Source: Trichobilharzia regenti
Lineage: Eukaryota > Platyhelminthes > Trematoda > Strigeidida > Schistosomatidae
DNA length: 64,000 nt
Assembly: GCA_944472135.2 (NCBI GenBank)
Contig: OX235262.1
Location: 65,720,887 to 65,784,886, forward strand
Direction of reading: 5' to 3'
In this document: positions 9,464-19,717 of the stretch, in pieces
How the letters are laid out: each line of letters starts with the position of its first letter
Numbering within the stretch: position 1 is the first letter of the stretch
Notes under the pieces: generated by a model
What the model saw: only the letters and a program-made list of their open reading frames with translations
The model's database searches: none
What the model was told of the DNA's origin: nothing
Position numbers and translations under genes: made by a program

Positions 9464-12126
9464 TGTAAGTGTCGGTGCTAGACTTAAGATAGTCCTCGAT
9501 ATTACCACACTTACTAAAAACTTCACCGTCTTATAACTTTACCAGTACTCTACCTAACGTGTAAGTACTGATTAACTCAATCAAAGTTTAAAAGCTAACA
9601 ATGGAAAGAATTCTTAGTATGAGTTGTATTTAGCGTAACTGAATAACAGATTTAATAAATAAAGTGACTGTACAACTTAGCTGCAGACGTTGCTGGAGGT
9701 AGGCTCGGAGAGTGTGCAGAAAGAGAGCACAACAAGAGAGCGAACCAATGAACGTAAGGAAGACTCACAACTCAAAAGATAAAAAAGTGTATCACCGTGG
9801 GTGAGCGAGTTTAAACAAAAGTTCAAAGGTACAATGTGCACTACAGGTTATCCCCCCCCAGAAGGTTGGTGGGAAACCAGCAAGCTTCGATATACAAAAG
9901 TAGGATGGCTTGGCACAATAGCAATGAGTGAATGCGAAGGTTTGAAGATAGGAATAGTAAAAAAAAGAAATTTTATCGAAAGGAAAGAAAGCAAAAGAAA
10001 GGCAAAAAAATTAAGGTAAGTTGGAAGTGGTATGTACATGATTAGTGAAGTAAGACGAAATATAATAAGAAATGACGCTGGTGCCTTGTGTGGTTGTAAG
10101 CTTCTGCGGTTTGGTGTTTTTTTAAATCTTTTTTTGTTCTTTTTTTATCTTTCATATTTTTATTAATCTTTTTTTAGTATTTTTTATTGTATTGATATTT
10201 GTCGATTCATTTTTTTTAATTCCGCACTATTACAAGCTTACTTATGTGGAGGTCTGATGGTAAACCTCCGCCGCCGAGGCTGTCGTAGCAAGAAGGTGAC
10301 TCATTATGTCTAACTTTCATTTTAGACTAATGCTCCCTTCCTCCGCTTCAACAGAACCTAGCAGTCATGTTAAAGGCAATCATTATACCAGCGTATGATA
10401 AGAAGCAGGGTAAAAAAAAACAACAGAAGAGATTGGGAGAAGAGGTTAAAATTTCAAAATCGGCGTAAAGGTACTACAAAAGCTGGTGCGAAATCAATGC
10501 GAGGAAAACTGGTGCAACTTGGAAGTAGTACGTTAGAATGAGATAAAACAAAGGAAGTTTCTACCCTGTGAGAACTTATAAAATTACAGAGAAATTAGTA
10601 CATACCCAATAGCTATGAGTAGTTATCATTACAAAAATTATTTTGTTCATGTTGCGAAGTGCATACTAAGATGATGCATAATGTTTATAAGTACGGTTCA
10701 CAAAATAAATGAATTGCAGGAGGGCACAAACCCGAAGGAATATAGTACAGGCTGTGAAAATAAATTGAGCGGATTACTAGGTACAGCATAGAAGTGAAGC
10801 ATTTATGCGCAAAAAGATGTATATCAGTCCATTTAACTATACAGTGGAAGTTTCTTTTTTTTGTTTTTTAAATAATTTTATAGACTTTTTTTTATTTTTT
10901 TAAAATTTTTTTTGTTTATTTATTATTTTACATTTTTTTACTTTTTCATTTTATTTTTTTAATATTTTATTTTTTTGGAAGAAAGTGGGCAGTGAAAGGT
11001 AATATACTGTTCATAATTCCTCATTTGGTGTGGGTTACAAGATGACATGAGAAGCCAACTGATCTAGCGAGTAGATTGAGATGAAATAGATGAAAAATTA
11101 GGGTAAAAAAACTGCTACTGATCCTCTGTAACGAGAGATAAAGATTAAAAGGATTAGTGGGGGGAAAACGACTACTCCCAGAAGCGGGACCAAATAGAGT
11201 AAATATAGCAGAATTGAATAAAAAATTGTGACAAGGGATAAAAAAATCACCAGTAGCATTACCTATGGATTAGTTCAGTGAAAGAATTCTGTGAACCTCT
11301 TGGGCCAGTGAACACGTCGACCAGCACGTGTGACAGGGGTCTTACTGGTGACGGTAGGAGAATCATCATTCGCCACTGGAGGTGAGGTAGTTGAATCTGG
11401 ACAAGGACTAGGTTCAGTGGGGCTATTTGATTGAGCCGATGGGGAGGGTGAAGGTTCTTCAGTGTATGCTGCTTTAAGTCTGTCTATGCTGACAGTGTCT
11501 GGGCGGCCGCATCGGTCAATAACGAAAAATTTATCTTTACGACTAAGGACCTTAAAAGGCCCGTCATACGGTGGTTGTAATGGCTTTCGTATGGCGTCGT
11601 GACGCACGAAAACGTGTGTACAGTCATCAAGTCGCCGATCAACCTGAACCTTTCGGTTCTGAGTGCGTGTGGAAACTGGTCGGATTCGCTGCATAAAACT
11701 TTTAAGTTGCTGAGCGTAACGGGTGGTATCGGGGAAATTCGGCTCGAAAGCTTCGGGAGCGATTAGCTCGCCCAGTAAACGCATGGTGGTACCGTACACC
11801 AATTCAGCTGGCGAGCACTGCAGATCCCCCTTAAGCGTAGCCCGGATGCTAAGCAGGACCAGTGGTAGCGAATCTGTCCACTTACTGTTGTCTACTGCCA
11901 TTAACGCAGCTTTGAGTTGACGGTGGAAACGTTCTACTAGCCCATTTGCCGCAGGATGATACGTGGTTGTGCGAATGCGTTTGCATCCCAGCATCTCTAA
12001 CAATTCTTTGAAGCTTGTGGATTCGAATTGTTGTCCGCGGTCGGTAGTGACAGTTGCGGGACATCCAAAATGGGCAACCCAGCCTTCCATGGAGGCACGA
12101 CAGATGGGTTGAGCCGTTACATCTTG
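9464..12126 (-). mobile_element. CsRn1-like Gypsy element, 3' half only
   Basis: On the minus strand: an integrase-containing pol end, a long AT-rich untranslated stretch (about 9846-11270), a G-run polypurine tract (ggttatcccccccc on the plus strand at 9846-9859), then a 3' LTR at 9464-9845. The LTR and untranslated stretch are homologous to 33220-34560 of the LTR-bounded copy; the first half of the LTR is more diverged than the second. The element stops abruptly inside integrase at 12126, where the duplicated gag-only block begins, so gag, protease and RT are missing. Confidence 0.8.
11275..12126 (-). pseudogene. Integrase C-terminal half of a CsRn1-like pol polyprotein
   Basis: The open frame runs on artificially to 12162 across the junction; the integrase part begins at LQDVTAQPICRA. 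Seen: the second catalytic Asp in TTDRGQQFES and the catalytic Glu in HPAANGLVERFH, exactly 35 residues apart (the DD35E spacing). Then come the SPAELVYGTT block, a C-terminal DNA-binding part (PPYDGPFKVLSRKDKFFVID), a Ser/Pro-rich linker and the end motif RAGRRVHWPKRF. The first catalytic Asp and the HHCC zinc domain are lost at the 12126 break. Integrase would insert the element's cDNA; this fragment cannot. Confidence 0.82.
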
Positions 12127-12158
12127 TAAGTATTTAAACAATACAGAGATAGAAATTG

Positions 12159-12479
12159 TCAATCACCACATCCGCCACACCTCGAATATCTCCTTGCGTA
12201 CTTATAACGATGTCTTGGTTTGCTTGCAAGTAGCTTCGACCTAACTGATTCTGTGATATTATTTCCATCAGTATTATCTGGACCTATTTCTGAATTATCT
12301 ACAAAATCAGGATTATTAGCGGAATCATTAAAATAATAATTGGAACGACCCACTTCATTTATTGTCACTTTGTCCAGGTGTCCGTTATGAACTGAGTGAT
12401 CTTTGATGTCTAATATCTTCACCACTCGATTTAATTCCAACAGAAGGTCTATAGTTATTACCTTTGTAATAATGTACAT
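12159..12479 (-). CDS. Duplicate of the 106-aa downstream frame
   Basis: Identical to 6642-6962, overlapping gag in the +1 register. No function is recognised. Confidence 0.35.
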   Translation of the reverse strand: MYIITKVITIDLLLELNRVVKILDIKDHSVHNGHLDKVTINEVGRSNYYFNDSANNPDFVDNSEIGPDNTDGNNITESVRSKLLASKPRHRYKYARRYSRCGGCGD

Positions 12480-13581
12480 TAGAAGTCGTGGACATCAGAT
12501 GCTTTTTGAGAATTCGAGATTTGAATAGTTTTGCAGGACTTTCACGGGTACTTGTATGCTCTGCATTCGACAGACGCAGTCTATGCATATGCAGCAATTC
12601 CTCCATTTTAATCAGTTGCTCTCTCATCTCATTCAGTTTTTTCCGTGTTTTCGACAGTTCACATTGCAACTTGGCTACCTCATTTTTGAATACAGTTGAT
12701 GCTTGCGTTGCTGAACTTGCAGTGGAGGTTTTCATCGGATTAGCTTGAGTATTTTGAAAGGTTGAAAGACACATAGACTCCATTTTACTAGACAGCTTGG
12801 GAGAATTATAAAAATGTTGAGCAACATAAGTATTCGAACTTCTGCAAACCGTCTTGATGTGTCCAACTTCACCACATTTGTGACACTTAGCACCCCGAAA
12901 ACGGCAAGTGCTTCGTAGATGTAACTTTCCACAGGATAAACACGGTTTAATGTTTTTGATCTCTCGCTGCATTCTATTACCTGTGGACGGCAGTTTAGAT
13001 TTCTTTCCATGAACACTTGTATTTTCGACTTTAGAAAGCATGACATCAGACACTGACGTAGTGGGAGCAGAGTATTCATTATTGACATCTTCATATGTAA
13101 TACATACCTCTTTAGCAGTTTGAAACGTACAAGAAGGAATCTGAATTAACTCTTTCTCTAATTTAGGAATATTGATTCCAGCAATTAGACGATCACGTAG
13201 TTGAGTATGTAGCTGATCTCCAAAGGTACACTTTGAAGCTTGAATTTGGAGTTGCAGAATGAAGTCTCTAATCCTCTGGTTGGGAGCACGAACCAGTTTG
13301 TTGAAGTGAGCCCTCTCTCTGGTCTCAAATGTAGTTACATGAAAGTGATTTATCAGAAGTTCACGAATCTTGACATATGACAGAGAAATAGGTTCATCTG
13401 GAAATGACAGAGTCTTTACTAGGCTATACGCATCTAGCCCAATAGCAGTGATGAAATGTGCTGGTATTTTGTCATCCCGAACATTCTTGGAAATGCACCA
13501 CGCATCAAAGCATTCCAAATAATCAGCAATCTCCCGCGGAGAACCATTAAGAGGAAATTTTCCCAGGTTACTTAGCTCCAT
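12385..13581 (-). CDS. Gag, 398 aa, duplicate of 6868-8064
   Basis: Residue-for-residue identical to the Gag at 6868-8064: same MELSNLG start, both zinc knuckles and the coiled coil. In this copy the upstream LTR is truncated by the block boundary at 13754, so the U3 promoter part may be missing and expression is doubtful. Confidence 0.75.
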   Translation of the reverse strand: MELSNLGKFPLNGSPREIADYLECFDAWCISKNVRDDKIPAHFITAIGLDAYSLVKTLSFPDEPISLSYVKIRELLINHFHVTTFETRERAHFNKLVRAPNQRIRDFILQLQIQASKCTFGDQLHTQLRDRLIAGINIPKLEKELIQIPSCTFQTAKEVCITYEDVNNEYSAPTTSVSDVMLSKVENTSVHGKKSKLPSTGNRMQREIKNIKPCLSCGKLHLRSTCRFRGAKCHKCGEVGHIKTVCRSSNTYVAQHFYNSPKLSSKMESMCLSTFQNTQANPMKTSTASSATQASTVFKNEVAKLQCELSKTRKKLNEMREQLIKMEELLHMHRLRLSNAEHTSTRESPAKLFKSRILKKHLMSTTSNVHYYKGNNYRPSVGIKSSGEDIRHQRSLSS

Positions 13582-13774
13582 CGCGACGCCAATTTGTAGT
13601 AATTTATTGTAGTCGTAGTATTAGTATTTCGAGATGACCGAATTACAAGAATCTAAACAAAACACAGAGAGGGCAGAACTCAGGTATTTGTATTTAGCGG
13701 AATTATTATGCAATTCATATAAGAAACATATTAACAATCAACAGTAAGTATTTATATTTGAAACTTCGAGGGTA

Positions 13775-14010
13775 TGATTTTTTTCCTTCACGTTCCCCAG
13801 TGGAACTTAAGGCTTCAAGTTAGTGGCTTGAAGTTTTTGTAGCAGTTTTTATTTTACAGGATGGGGTTGCTAGCCTCATACCCAACCTTTCCTCTTTACC
13901 AGTATTATTTCTGGCTTAGCGACGTAAAGGAGTGCGTTGGTGGCCGGGGATCGAACCCCGGACCATGTGCATGGTCGGCAGGCGTCCTAACCGCTATGCC
14001 ACAGACGCAC
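13775..14010 (-). repeat. tRNA-headed SINE with 9-bp target duplication
   Basis: On the minus strand the unit opens with a tRNA-like head (14010 down to about 13945) containing an A-box-like TGGCATAGCGG and a B-box GGTTCGATCCC. A body follows that includes gggtatgaggctagcaaccc, then an A-rich end (gaaggaaaaaaatc). The flanking 9-mer TCGAGGGTA is perfect at 13766-13774 and 14011-14019. RNA polymerase III would start inside the head. The tRNA arms do not fold cleanly, so I do not call this a functional tRNA gene. Confidence 0.8.
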
Positions 14011-14022
14011 TCGAGGGTAGGA

Positions 14023-14668
14023 TAACGGTGGTCTAAATGAACTTCTGGAGGTTGCCTGTTTCTAAGTCATCCTGAAGGAATTCAAAATGTTTGCATGAAG
14101 TCCTGCGTCATTTAGATCAAGTACGACTGTACTTACCAAACATTTACTACCTCCTTACTTCTACTTTTCGGTAGGTATTATTCATATTAAAGACTGAATC
14201 TTAATGGACTAGAATTATATGATTTTGAATGCAGAAAACACATTTAGGAGATAAACGAAGTTGACAGTTACACAAGGTACATTTTGTATAAACGCAAGTC
14301 GCTATACTGTAACTTCCAAATGTTTCGTTCAATATGCAAGATAAATTTTGGGATCAGAACCGTAGAAACAGTAACGATTACTTACCTAGTTAGGGTTTGT
14401 GCACGAACAACCAAACGTAACACTGGAGCGTGTAGAAGGTTGTGGACAATTAACAGCGTATATTCAGCCTAACAAGTCAACTTAGGCAGTGAGGATCAGC
14501 ATTCATTACTGAGGAGGGACTGATAATTTTGGCTACACATTTTATTGCACTAACCAAATAGATACTAGAGATTACATTTTACAAAGCCACAGGAGACTTT
14601 AAGTGCATGACGAAAAGTCGAAGTATTAAAGAGGAGTAAATACAACAAATAACCATAAGAACCCATAA
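14023..14668. other. No recognisable feature
   Basis: AT-rich sequence between two SINEs. The 62-codon open frame inside it has no recognisable domain. Confidence 0.4.
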
Positions 14669-14862
14669 CGTGCGTCGGTGGCACAGTGGTTAGGACTCTC
14701 ACCGACCATGCACATAGTTCGAGGTTCTATCCCCTATTGACGCACACCTGATATCTACGGTAGGCCTGCGAAATTTGGGCTACCGATATCGATGCTGAAA
14801 ATTCCATACTTGTACCAAAAATACAGTATGGAATCAAGCTGTAATCAAAAATAAAATAACGT
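14669..14862 (+). repeat. tRNA-headed SINE (GTGCGTCGGTGGCACAGTGG family)
   Basis: The head has A-box TGGCACAGTGG and a degraded B-box (aggttctatcccc). The body includes gcgaaatttgggctaccgat and gctgaaaattccatacttgt, and the end is an A-rich aatcaaaaataaaataa. The same family recurs at 41386, 44809, 53473 and, inverted, at 55200. Confidence 0.8.
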
Positions 14863-15064
14863 TACTTGAGAAACGGAAGAAACAAAACATATCACACTAA
14901 TAGAAGGTTAACTGGCCTCTTACCTCCTCCTGCAACACTCATCTGCACAGCTGCCTTCTTCGTCCGAGTTCATTTATAATAGGAAGGTCCTCTTGGAAAA
15001 CACATCTTCTCTATTAACTTCTACTTACTCAGTGGTAGATTCATCAAAATCCTGCTAACAATAC

Positions 15065-15422
15065 TGTCAATCACGTCTCATAAACCGTTAATGCCCAGCT
15101 CTCGCTACGCTCCGGCCCACGCTGTTCCTTGAAGATTTCAGAAACGCTTAGTTATAACGGACGAAAAAACCAAAACACCGATCTGCCGTTTGATATTTCT
15201 TTATTGTTACACCAACATATAAAAAGAATAAGTGAACTAAGGTCTGAAAACAAATATTACAATAATAAATCACTGTATTACTTCTGACGATGTTTCACTC
15301 TTCTTTCTGAACAGCGACCGATGAGACGATGACTGTCGTATTGATGCCTCCGCGAAAATTGGGGAAGTTGGTTTTGAGCAAACAACCATGAATTGATCGT
15401 TCAATCTTCAACTACATTGACA
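15065..15422 (-). mobile_element. LTR of a Pao/BEL-family element (3' LTR of the inverted copy)
   Basis: It reads TGTCAATGTAG...TGACA on the minus strand, with TGTCA/TGACA terminal inverted repeats. It belongs to the same longer LTR subfamily (about 360 bp) as the solo LTR at 18721-19082, rather than to the 331-bp LTRs at 25057 and 28658. Interior sequence follows at higher coordinates. Confidence 0.8.
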
Positions 15423-16868
15423 CTCCCCGGAAAAAGGGGATCCAACCCTTTTTTCCTTCACGACCAATGCACGTTGACTTGGATGCCATTGCGAGAACCT
15501 GGGTCACACGGACAGAGCTGAAATGGAAAACAAACAGAAAAGCCAACACACCACAAGCATACCCACAGCACAATCTCACACATCGCTGACGACCTGCGCC
15601 TCCAGACAGAGACCTCCTCTTGACATCTTGCAACACAATCGCCACTTGCTAGAATGACTCTTGCAGAATGCGACGTGACCATAGCAGCATCTCACGATAC
15701 TCTACGCACATCCTCTTATCTACTCACTACCAATTACCACTGAAATCGCTTGTCACTCATTCTGCCTCAGTTCTAGTAACGGTGACGTATGCGAGCCTCA
15801 GTCGTTTACACTCTTTCTCCCCGGCGTGTGGGACCACAGCTACTAATTATCTCCGTGTGCATTTCATTCTCAGCAATAGCCTCCCCGGCGTATACGACCC
15901 ATCTGTTGTCTCTAACATCAATCAATTCATTCACGAACGTAGAAGACTCGAAACAACTTCAGAAGTAATCACGACGAAAATTTTAACAAAATTATGCAAT
16001 AAAAACAAGGTACGAAAACAACGAGTAAACACAATGAATCCAAAATACACCAATTGATAAGACACACCACACGTATATACAAACAGTACAAATAACCTCG
16101 CGGATCATGTCTTGGTGGAATTCCTTTGGAGAATTGCAGGACTTACACCAGTACGCCTACAACCCTTCTCAGGTTGACGCCCTAGGTTGGAAAATCGTCG
16201 CAGAGTTCATTTGCTAACTTCCTTCTATCAGCTATATCCTCAAATCTGAACGGCAACACGCCCATGTCATTGTATCGTAGAATATAGATGACCAACAAAC
16301 ACACGACATATCTCATCAACCAAGTATAGAAACAGAGTAATTTACACCAAAGATAATAACATGCAAATAGTAACTTGAAACTAGAAATGCCTTTGTTCGT
16401 GCAAGTCAATTTAACAATTACTCTCTCGTTTACACTTGGCTTGTCCTCACTAAACTGACCATTGATATTCGTCCTTTCAAACGAACTGATACTATCATAG
16501 TCATTGGACAAGATACTTGAGTTGATGGGCGTCCTTCTTATTGTGGATGACAACACCAACGACGACTGATTGATACCAGTTGATGAACTTAGCGGTGGAT
16601 CAGAAGCTGTTGTTGTTCGGATTTCAGATAATTGTCTAACTGCAAGATTACCACCACTGTTGTCTTTTACTATCAGCTCTGGTTTAGCACTAGCATCTGA
16701 TGATAGGTGGGCTACATGCTGATCACTCACACTGACGGTCTCACAAATATCCATAACTTCTGCAACTGCATCTGCATTTAATTCTACTTCACGTTCAAGT
16801 TGTACAGAACCTTTGTTCAACTTAGCAGTAGTAGGCATATCCCCCATCTCACCTGTGGATAAACAAAA
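15423..16868 (-). mobile_element. Interior of an inverted Pao/BEL-family copy, 5'-truncated
   Basis: It is the reverse complement of about 26850-28657 of the complete copy: the end of the Gag-related frame, then the untranslated 3' region up to the LTR. It lacks the N-terminal Gag half and the 5' LTR. At 16868-16876 it abuts the LTR of the CsRn1-like element. The 3' region here is shorter than in the complete copy; the three hairpin repeats seen at 27521-27960 are reduced to a short remnant. Confidence 0.75.
16182..16866 (-). pseudogene. C-terminal part of the BEL-family Gag-related protein, truncated
   Basis: The frame continues artificially to 16916 into the neighbouring LTR. It is homologous to the C-terminal 220 or so residues of 25945-27519: a Ser/Thr-rich region (GMDTC- and HLSSDASAKPELIVKD-like stretches) followed by a strongly hydrophobic segment (about 40 residues, FKLLFACYYLWCKLL onward) and a short acidic tail ending NELCDDFPT. 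The N-terminal capsid part is missing, so this is a fragment. Confidence 0.6.
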
Positions 16869-16875
16869 AGGCCGC

Positions 16876-17175
16876 TGTAGCGGTAAATAATTCCCCAAAA
16901 TTATTGACCACAGCAATCATTCACCATTGGATGCTGACCACCACTGTTTAAGTCAACTTGTTTAGCTGAAGGCTTCCGGTCAAGCATCCCCGCCATTCGG
17001 TACCCCGTCGTGTCACGTGCACGATCACTAGCTAGCTAAGCGTTCGTCTAACGGCTTGTTTTGGTTCCGAAATATATCACAAAGTTTGGACGATCAATTA
17101 TTGGCTTTTGCTTTGTTTTTGGTACGCGAGAATAATTTAGAGGTTGTGTAAGATAATTCCGTCAAACCCTTAAAC
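16876..17175 (+). repeat. 5' LTR of the CsRn1-like element
   Basis: It begins TGTAGCGGTAAATAATTCCC and ends next to the TGGTGAGC primer-binding site. It is homologous to 20226-20530 with scattered differences. The exact 3' end is uncertain by about 10 bases because it lacks an obvious terminal CA. Confidence 0.8.
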
Positions 17176-17287
17176 TGGTGAGCTCAACCGCGAACTTCAT
17201 CCACGATAAATCCGCAGATAACCCCGGTGAGTTCGTTCCATTTTGTATTTGTTCTTGTACCATATATTATTCGACATAATTTTCGTC

Positions 17288-18115
17288 ATGAGTGATCTTA
17301 GTCCCAAGGTCATCCGTATCCGCTCAACTCCTAAAACCATTCAGCTCGTACCATACTGGCCAGATAATGCTGAAACTTGGTTTCTGCTAGCTGAAGCAGA
17401 TTTTTGTGAGCATGGGATAACCGATCAACGTTCACAGTTACTTGCAGTTATTCACGCCCTACCGCGGGAATTCAGCAAGTACGTAACATCACAGATGTTC
17501 AGTCCCGAGGTAAGTAACTCGTACGAGTTGCTGAAAGCATCCCTCCTCAGGAGAAACGTTCTCACGGACCGACAACGTCTAGATGAATTATTTCGTAACA
17601 TCGAGTTAGGAGATCAGTCAGCCGTGAGCATGCTGACAAGAATGAAGGAAGTCGTCGGCCAAAGTCAGTTCGACGAAGGACTGTTTAGAGAACTCTTCTT
17701 AACCAAGTCGCCACAGTCTGTACAGACCGTACTTGTGACACTTCAGGGTACTGTAATAGAGGACTTAGCAATTACTGCAGATAGGATTCTAGAGATTACC
17801 AAACGGTCTGTTCCCGAAATATGCTCGATGACTAAGCAGACTTCGAGTGAGGATCCTGCAATGATAGAGTTATGCAACTCCCTTCAGCAGATGTTTAGGT
17901 CAAACATGCCTTCTAAATCCTCCGACCGTCGTCCTAAATCTCCTCAACGCAGGAACTCACGTGGTCGATCTAAGTCCAAACCACGTTCACTGAAAAACCC
18001 TGACTGGTGCTGGTACCACAACACCTATGGCCAAGAAGCGAAGTGTTGCCGTAAGCCTTGTAACTTCGGAAATGTCTCAAAGTCTGCGGGAAACTATCCC
18101 GCCGGCACGCGTTAG
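17288..18115 (+). CDS. Gag of the CsRn1-like element, 275 aa, CHCC type
   Basis: I chose the ATG at 17288 (MSDLSPKVIRIRS) because related Gags start just before this block; the frame is open 15 codons further upstream. Residues about 20-190 match CsRn1-type Gag (NAETWFLLAEADF...HALPREFSKYV...LFRNIELGDQS). A basic Ser/Arg region follows, then the nucleocapsid box CWYHNTYGQEAKCCRKPC, which is C-x2-H-x9-C-x3-C rather than the usual CCHC. This CHCC box is characteristic of the CsRn1/Boudicca clade. Near the end the frame passes G GGA AAC (18088-18094), where ribosomes could slip to pol. The Gag itself looks intact. Confidence 0.85.
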   Translation: MSDLSPKVIRIRSTPKTIQLVPYWPDNAETWFLLAEADFCEHGITDQRSQLLAVIHALPREFSKYVTSQMFSPEVSNSYELLKASLLRRNVLTDRQRLDELFRNIELGDQSAVSMLTRMKEVVGQSQFDEGLFRELFLTKSPQSVQTVLVTLQGTVIEDLAITADRILEITKRSVPEICSMTKQTSSEDPAMIELCNSLQQMFRSNMPSKSSDRRPKSPQRRNSRGRSKSKPRSLKNPDWCWYHNTYGQEAKCCRKPCNFGNVSKSAGNYPAGTR

Positions 18116-18134
18116 CGGCAACCGTCGCCGGTGG
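18088..18134 (+). promoter_or_regulatory. Putative -1 ribosomal frameshift signal (gag to pol)
   Basis: The heptamer G GGA AAC at 18088-18094 is in the gag register required for a X XXY YYZ slip. A 4-base spacer is followed by a stem CCGCCGG (18099-18105) pairing with CCGGTGG (18128-18134), 7 bp including one G-U, around a 22-nt loop. The -1 frame from here is open straight into protease. Confidence 0.7.
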
Positions 18135-19717
18135 CACTAGCCGCCTTCTTTACATCCATGATGTGATAAGCCAGACTCGATACTTAGTCGACACAGGCGC
18201 CGAAGTCAGCGTCCTTCCTGCTACAGCAGCAGATCGACAGAAGGAACCTACCTTCAACTTACAGGCTGCAAATGGAAAACCAATCGCAACCTTTGGTAGG
18301 AAATACGTCTATCTGAACGTAGGTTTACGCAAACCTATTCGATGGATTTTCCTTCTCGCTGACGTTACAATGCCCATCATTGGCACGGACCTACTTAATC
18401 ATCATGATTTACTCGTAGACGTCCGCCGAAAACGACTGATTGACAATACTACTAGTCTGTCTATCAAAGGCATCAGCTACATAGGCCCTAGTTTGTCACC
18501 CGTTAAGATAAAGGCAATCCTTGATCCAACTTTTCAACCTATTGTTGACAAGTATCCGGAACTTAATTGCCCGTCGAACGACCTACCGTGCATAACCAGC
18601 AATGTTATGCACCACATCATTACCACAGGACAACCTGTGACATCTAAAGCACGACGATTAGCTCCTGACAAACTGAGAATCGCCAGGAATGAATTTGACC
18701 ATATGCTTACCCTTGGCATCTGTCAATGGAGTTGAAGATTGAACGATCGATTCTTGGTTGTTTGCTCAAAATCAACTTCCTTAATTTTCGCGGAGGCATC
18801 AATACGACAGTCATCGTCTCATCGGTCGCTGTTCATAAAGAAGACTGAAACATCCTCAGAAGTAACAATGATTTATTGTAATATTAGTTTTCAGACCTTA
18901 GTTTGCTTAGTTCGTTTATTCCTTTTATATGTTGGTGTAACAATAAAGAAATAACAAGCAGCAGATCGGTGTTTTGGTTTTTGCGTCCGTTATTACTAAG
19001 CGTTTCTGAAATCTTCAAGGAACAGCGTGGGCCCGAGCGTACCGAGAGCTGGGCATTAACGGTTTATGAGACGAGACTGACAGCATCATTCGACCTTCGA
19101 ATAGCCCATGGGCATCCCCACTTCATATGGTTCCGAAAAAGGATAGCAATGATTGGCGACCCACCGGTGATTACCGGCGAGTGAATGCCAAAACAACCCC
19201 TGATTGCTACCCGTTGCCTCATATACACGACTTGACGGCAACCTAATCCGGCGCGACTATATTCTCCAAAATCGACTTGGTTAAAGCGTATAACCAAATC
19301 CCGATGGCAACAGAAGACATCCCGAAAACGGCTATCATTACGCCTTTCGGACTTTTTGAATTTCTACGTATGCCATTCGGTCTCCGGAATGCAGCCCAAA
19401 CATTCCAACGCTTTATTGAGGAAGTATTTCACGGTCTCGACTTTGTATACGCATACTTAGACGACTTCCTCATTGCCAGTCCAGACAAGGAAACTCACCT
19501 TAGGCACTTGGACTTGGCATTTGAAAGGTTACGCCAACATGGTGTTACTATTAATGTTCAAAAATGTCAAATCGGTGTTGACTCAGTCGACTTCCTGGGT
19601 CACACTATTGACTGCAAGGGCATTCGCCCACTGGCTACTAAGGTTGAGCCTCCCAAGAAAACCCGTTCTGGACGCACCGTAAGGTTCCCAGAATATCTGC
19701 ACACTTATTTGACTTAA
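18094..19717 (+). pseudogene. Pol of the CsRn1-like element: protease and RT, disrupted
   Basis: Pol is entered in the -1 frame. Protease has [13 protein letters not shown] (active site DTG) near 18178-18220. The RT N-terminus (KARRLAPDKLRIARNEFDHM) is interrupted at 18720 by a solo LTR and resumes at 19083 with [21 protein letters not shown] stop lies at 19242-19244. Then come [13 protein letters not shown], the [20 protein letters not shown] block and the catalytic YLDD ([13 protein letters not shown]). After [14 protein letters not shown] the frame jumps to the pol C-terminal tail ([19 protein letters not shown]), so RNase H and all of integrase are deleted in frame. The protein is not functional. 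Confidence 0.85.
18721..19082 (+). mobile_element. Solo Pao/BEL-family LTR inside RT, perfect TSD
   Basis: It reads TGTCAATGGAG...GACTGACA, 362 bp, closest to the LTR at 15065-15422. The target duplication GCATC is perfect at 18716-18720 and 19083-19087. It carries the polyadenylation-like aataaag at about 18941. It inserted after the CsRn1-like element was in place. Confidence 0.92.

Larger units (their letters stand above)
12126..13754 (-). mobile_element. Second copy of the gag-only element, circularly permuted, apparently identical
   Basis: This 1,629-bp block equals 6609-8237 at a constant offset of 5,517. All overlapping frames have identical translations, and the bases match wherever I compared them. 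It starts and ends with the same LTR 11-mer GTAAGTATTTA (12126-12136 and 13744-13754). It therefore contains one interior plus the equivalent of one LTR, cut at the same LTR position on both sides. The right-LTR variants of the first copy are preserved. It is fused directly to the broken integrase on the left and to a SINE-bearing region on the right. Confidence 0.85.

Noticed and set aside
13945..14010. Possible functional tRNA gene (minus strand)
   Set aside because: A- and B-boxes are present, but the T-arm and acceptor do not pair cleanly, and it is the head of a SINE with a target duplication.
16182..16916. Free-standing membrane-protein gene
   Set aside because: It is the C-terminal end of the BEL-family frame, and its first residues come from a neighbouring LTR.
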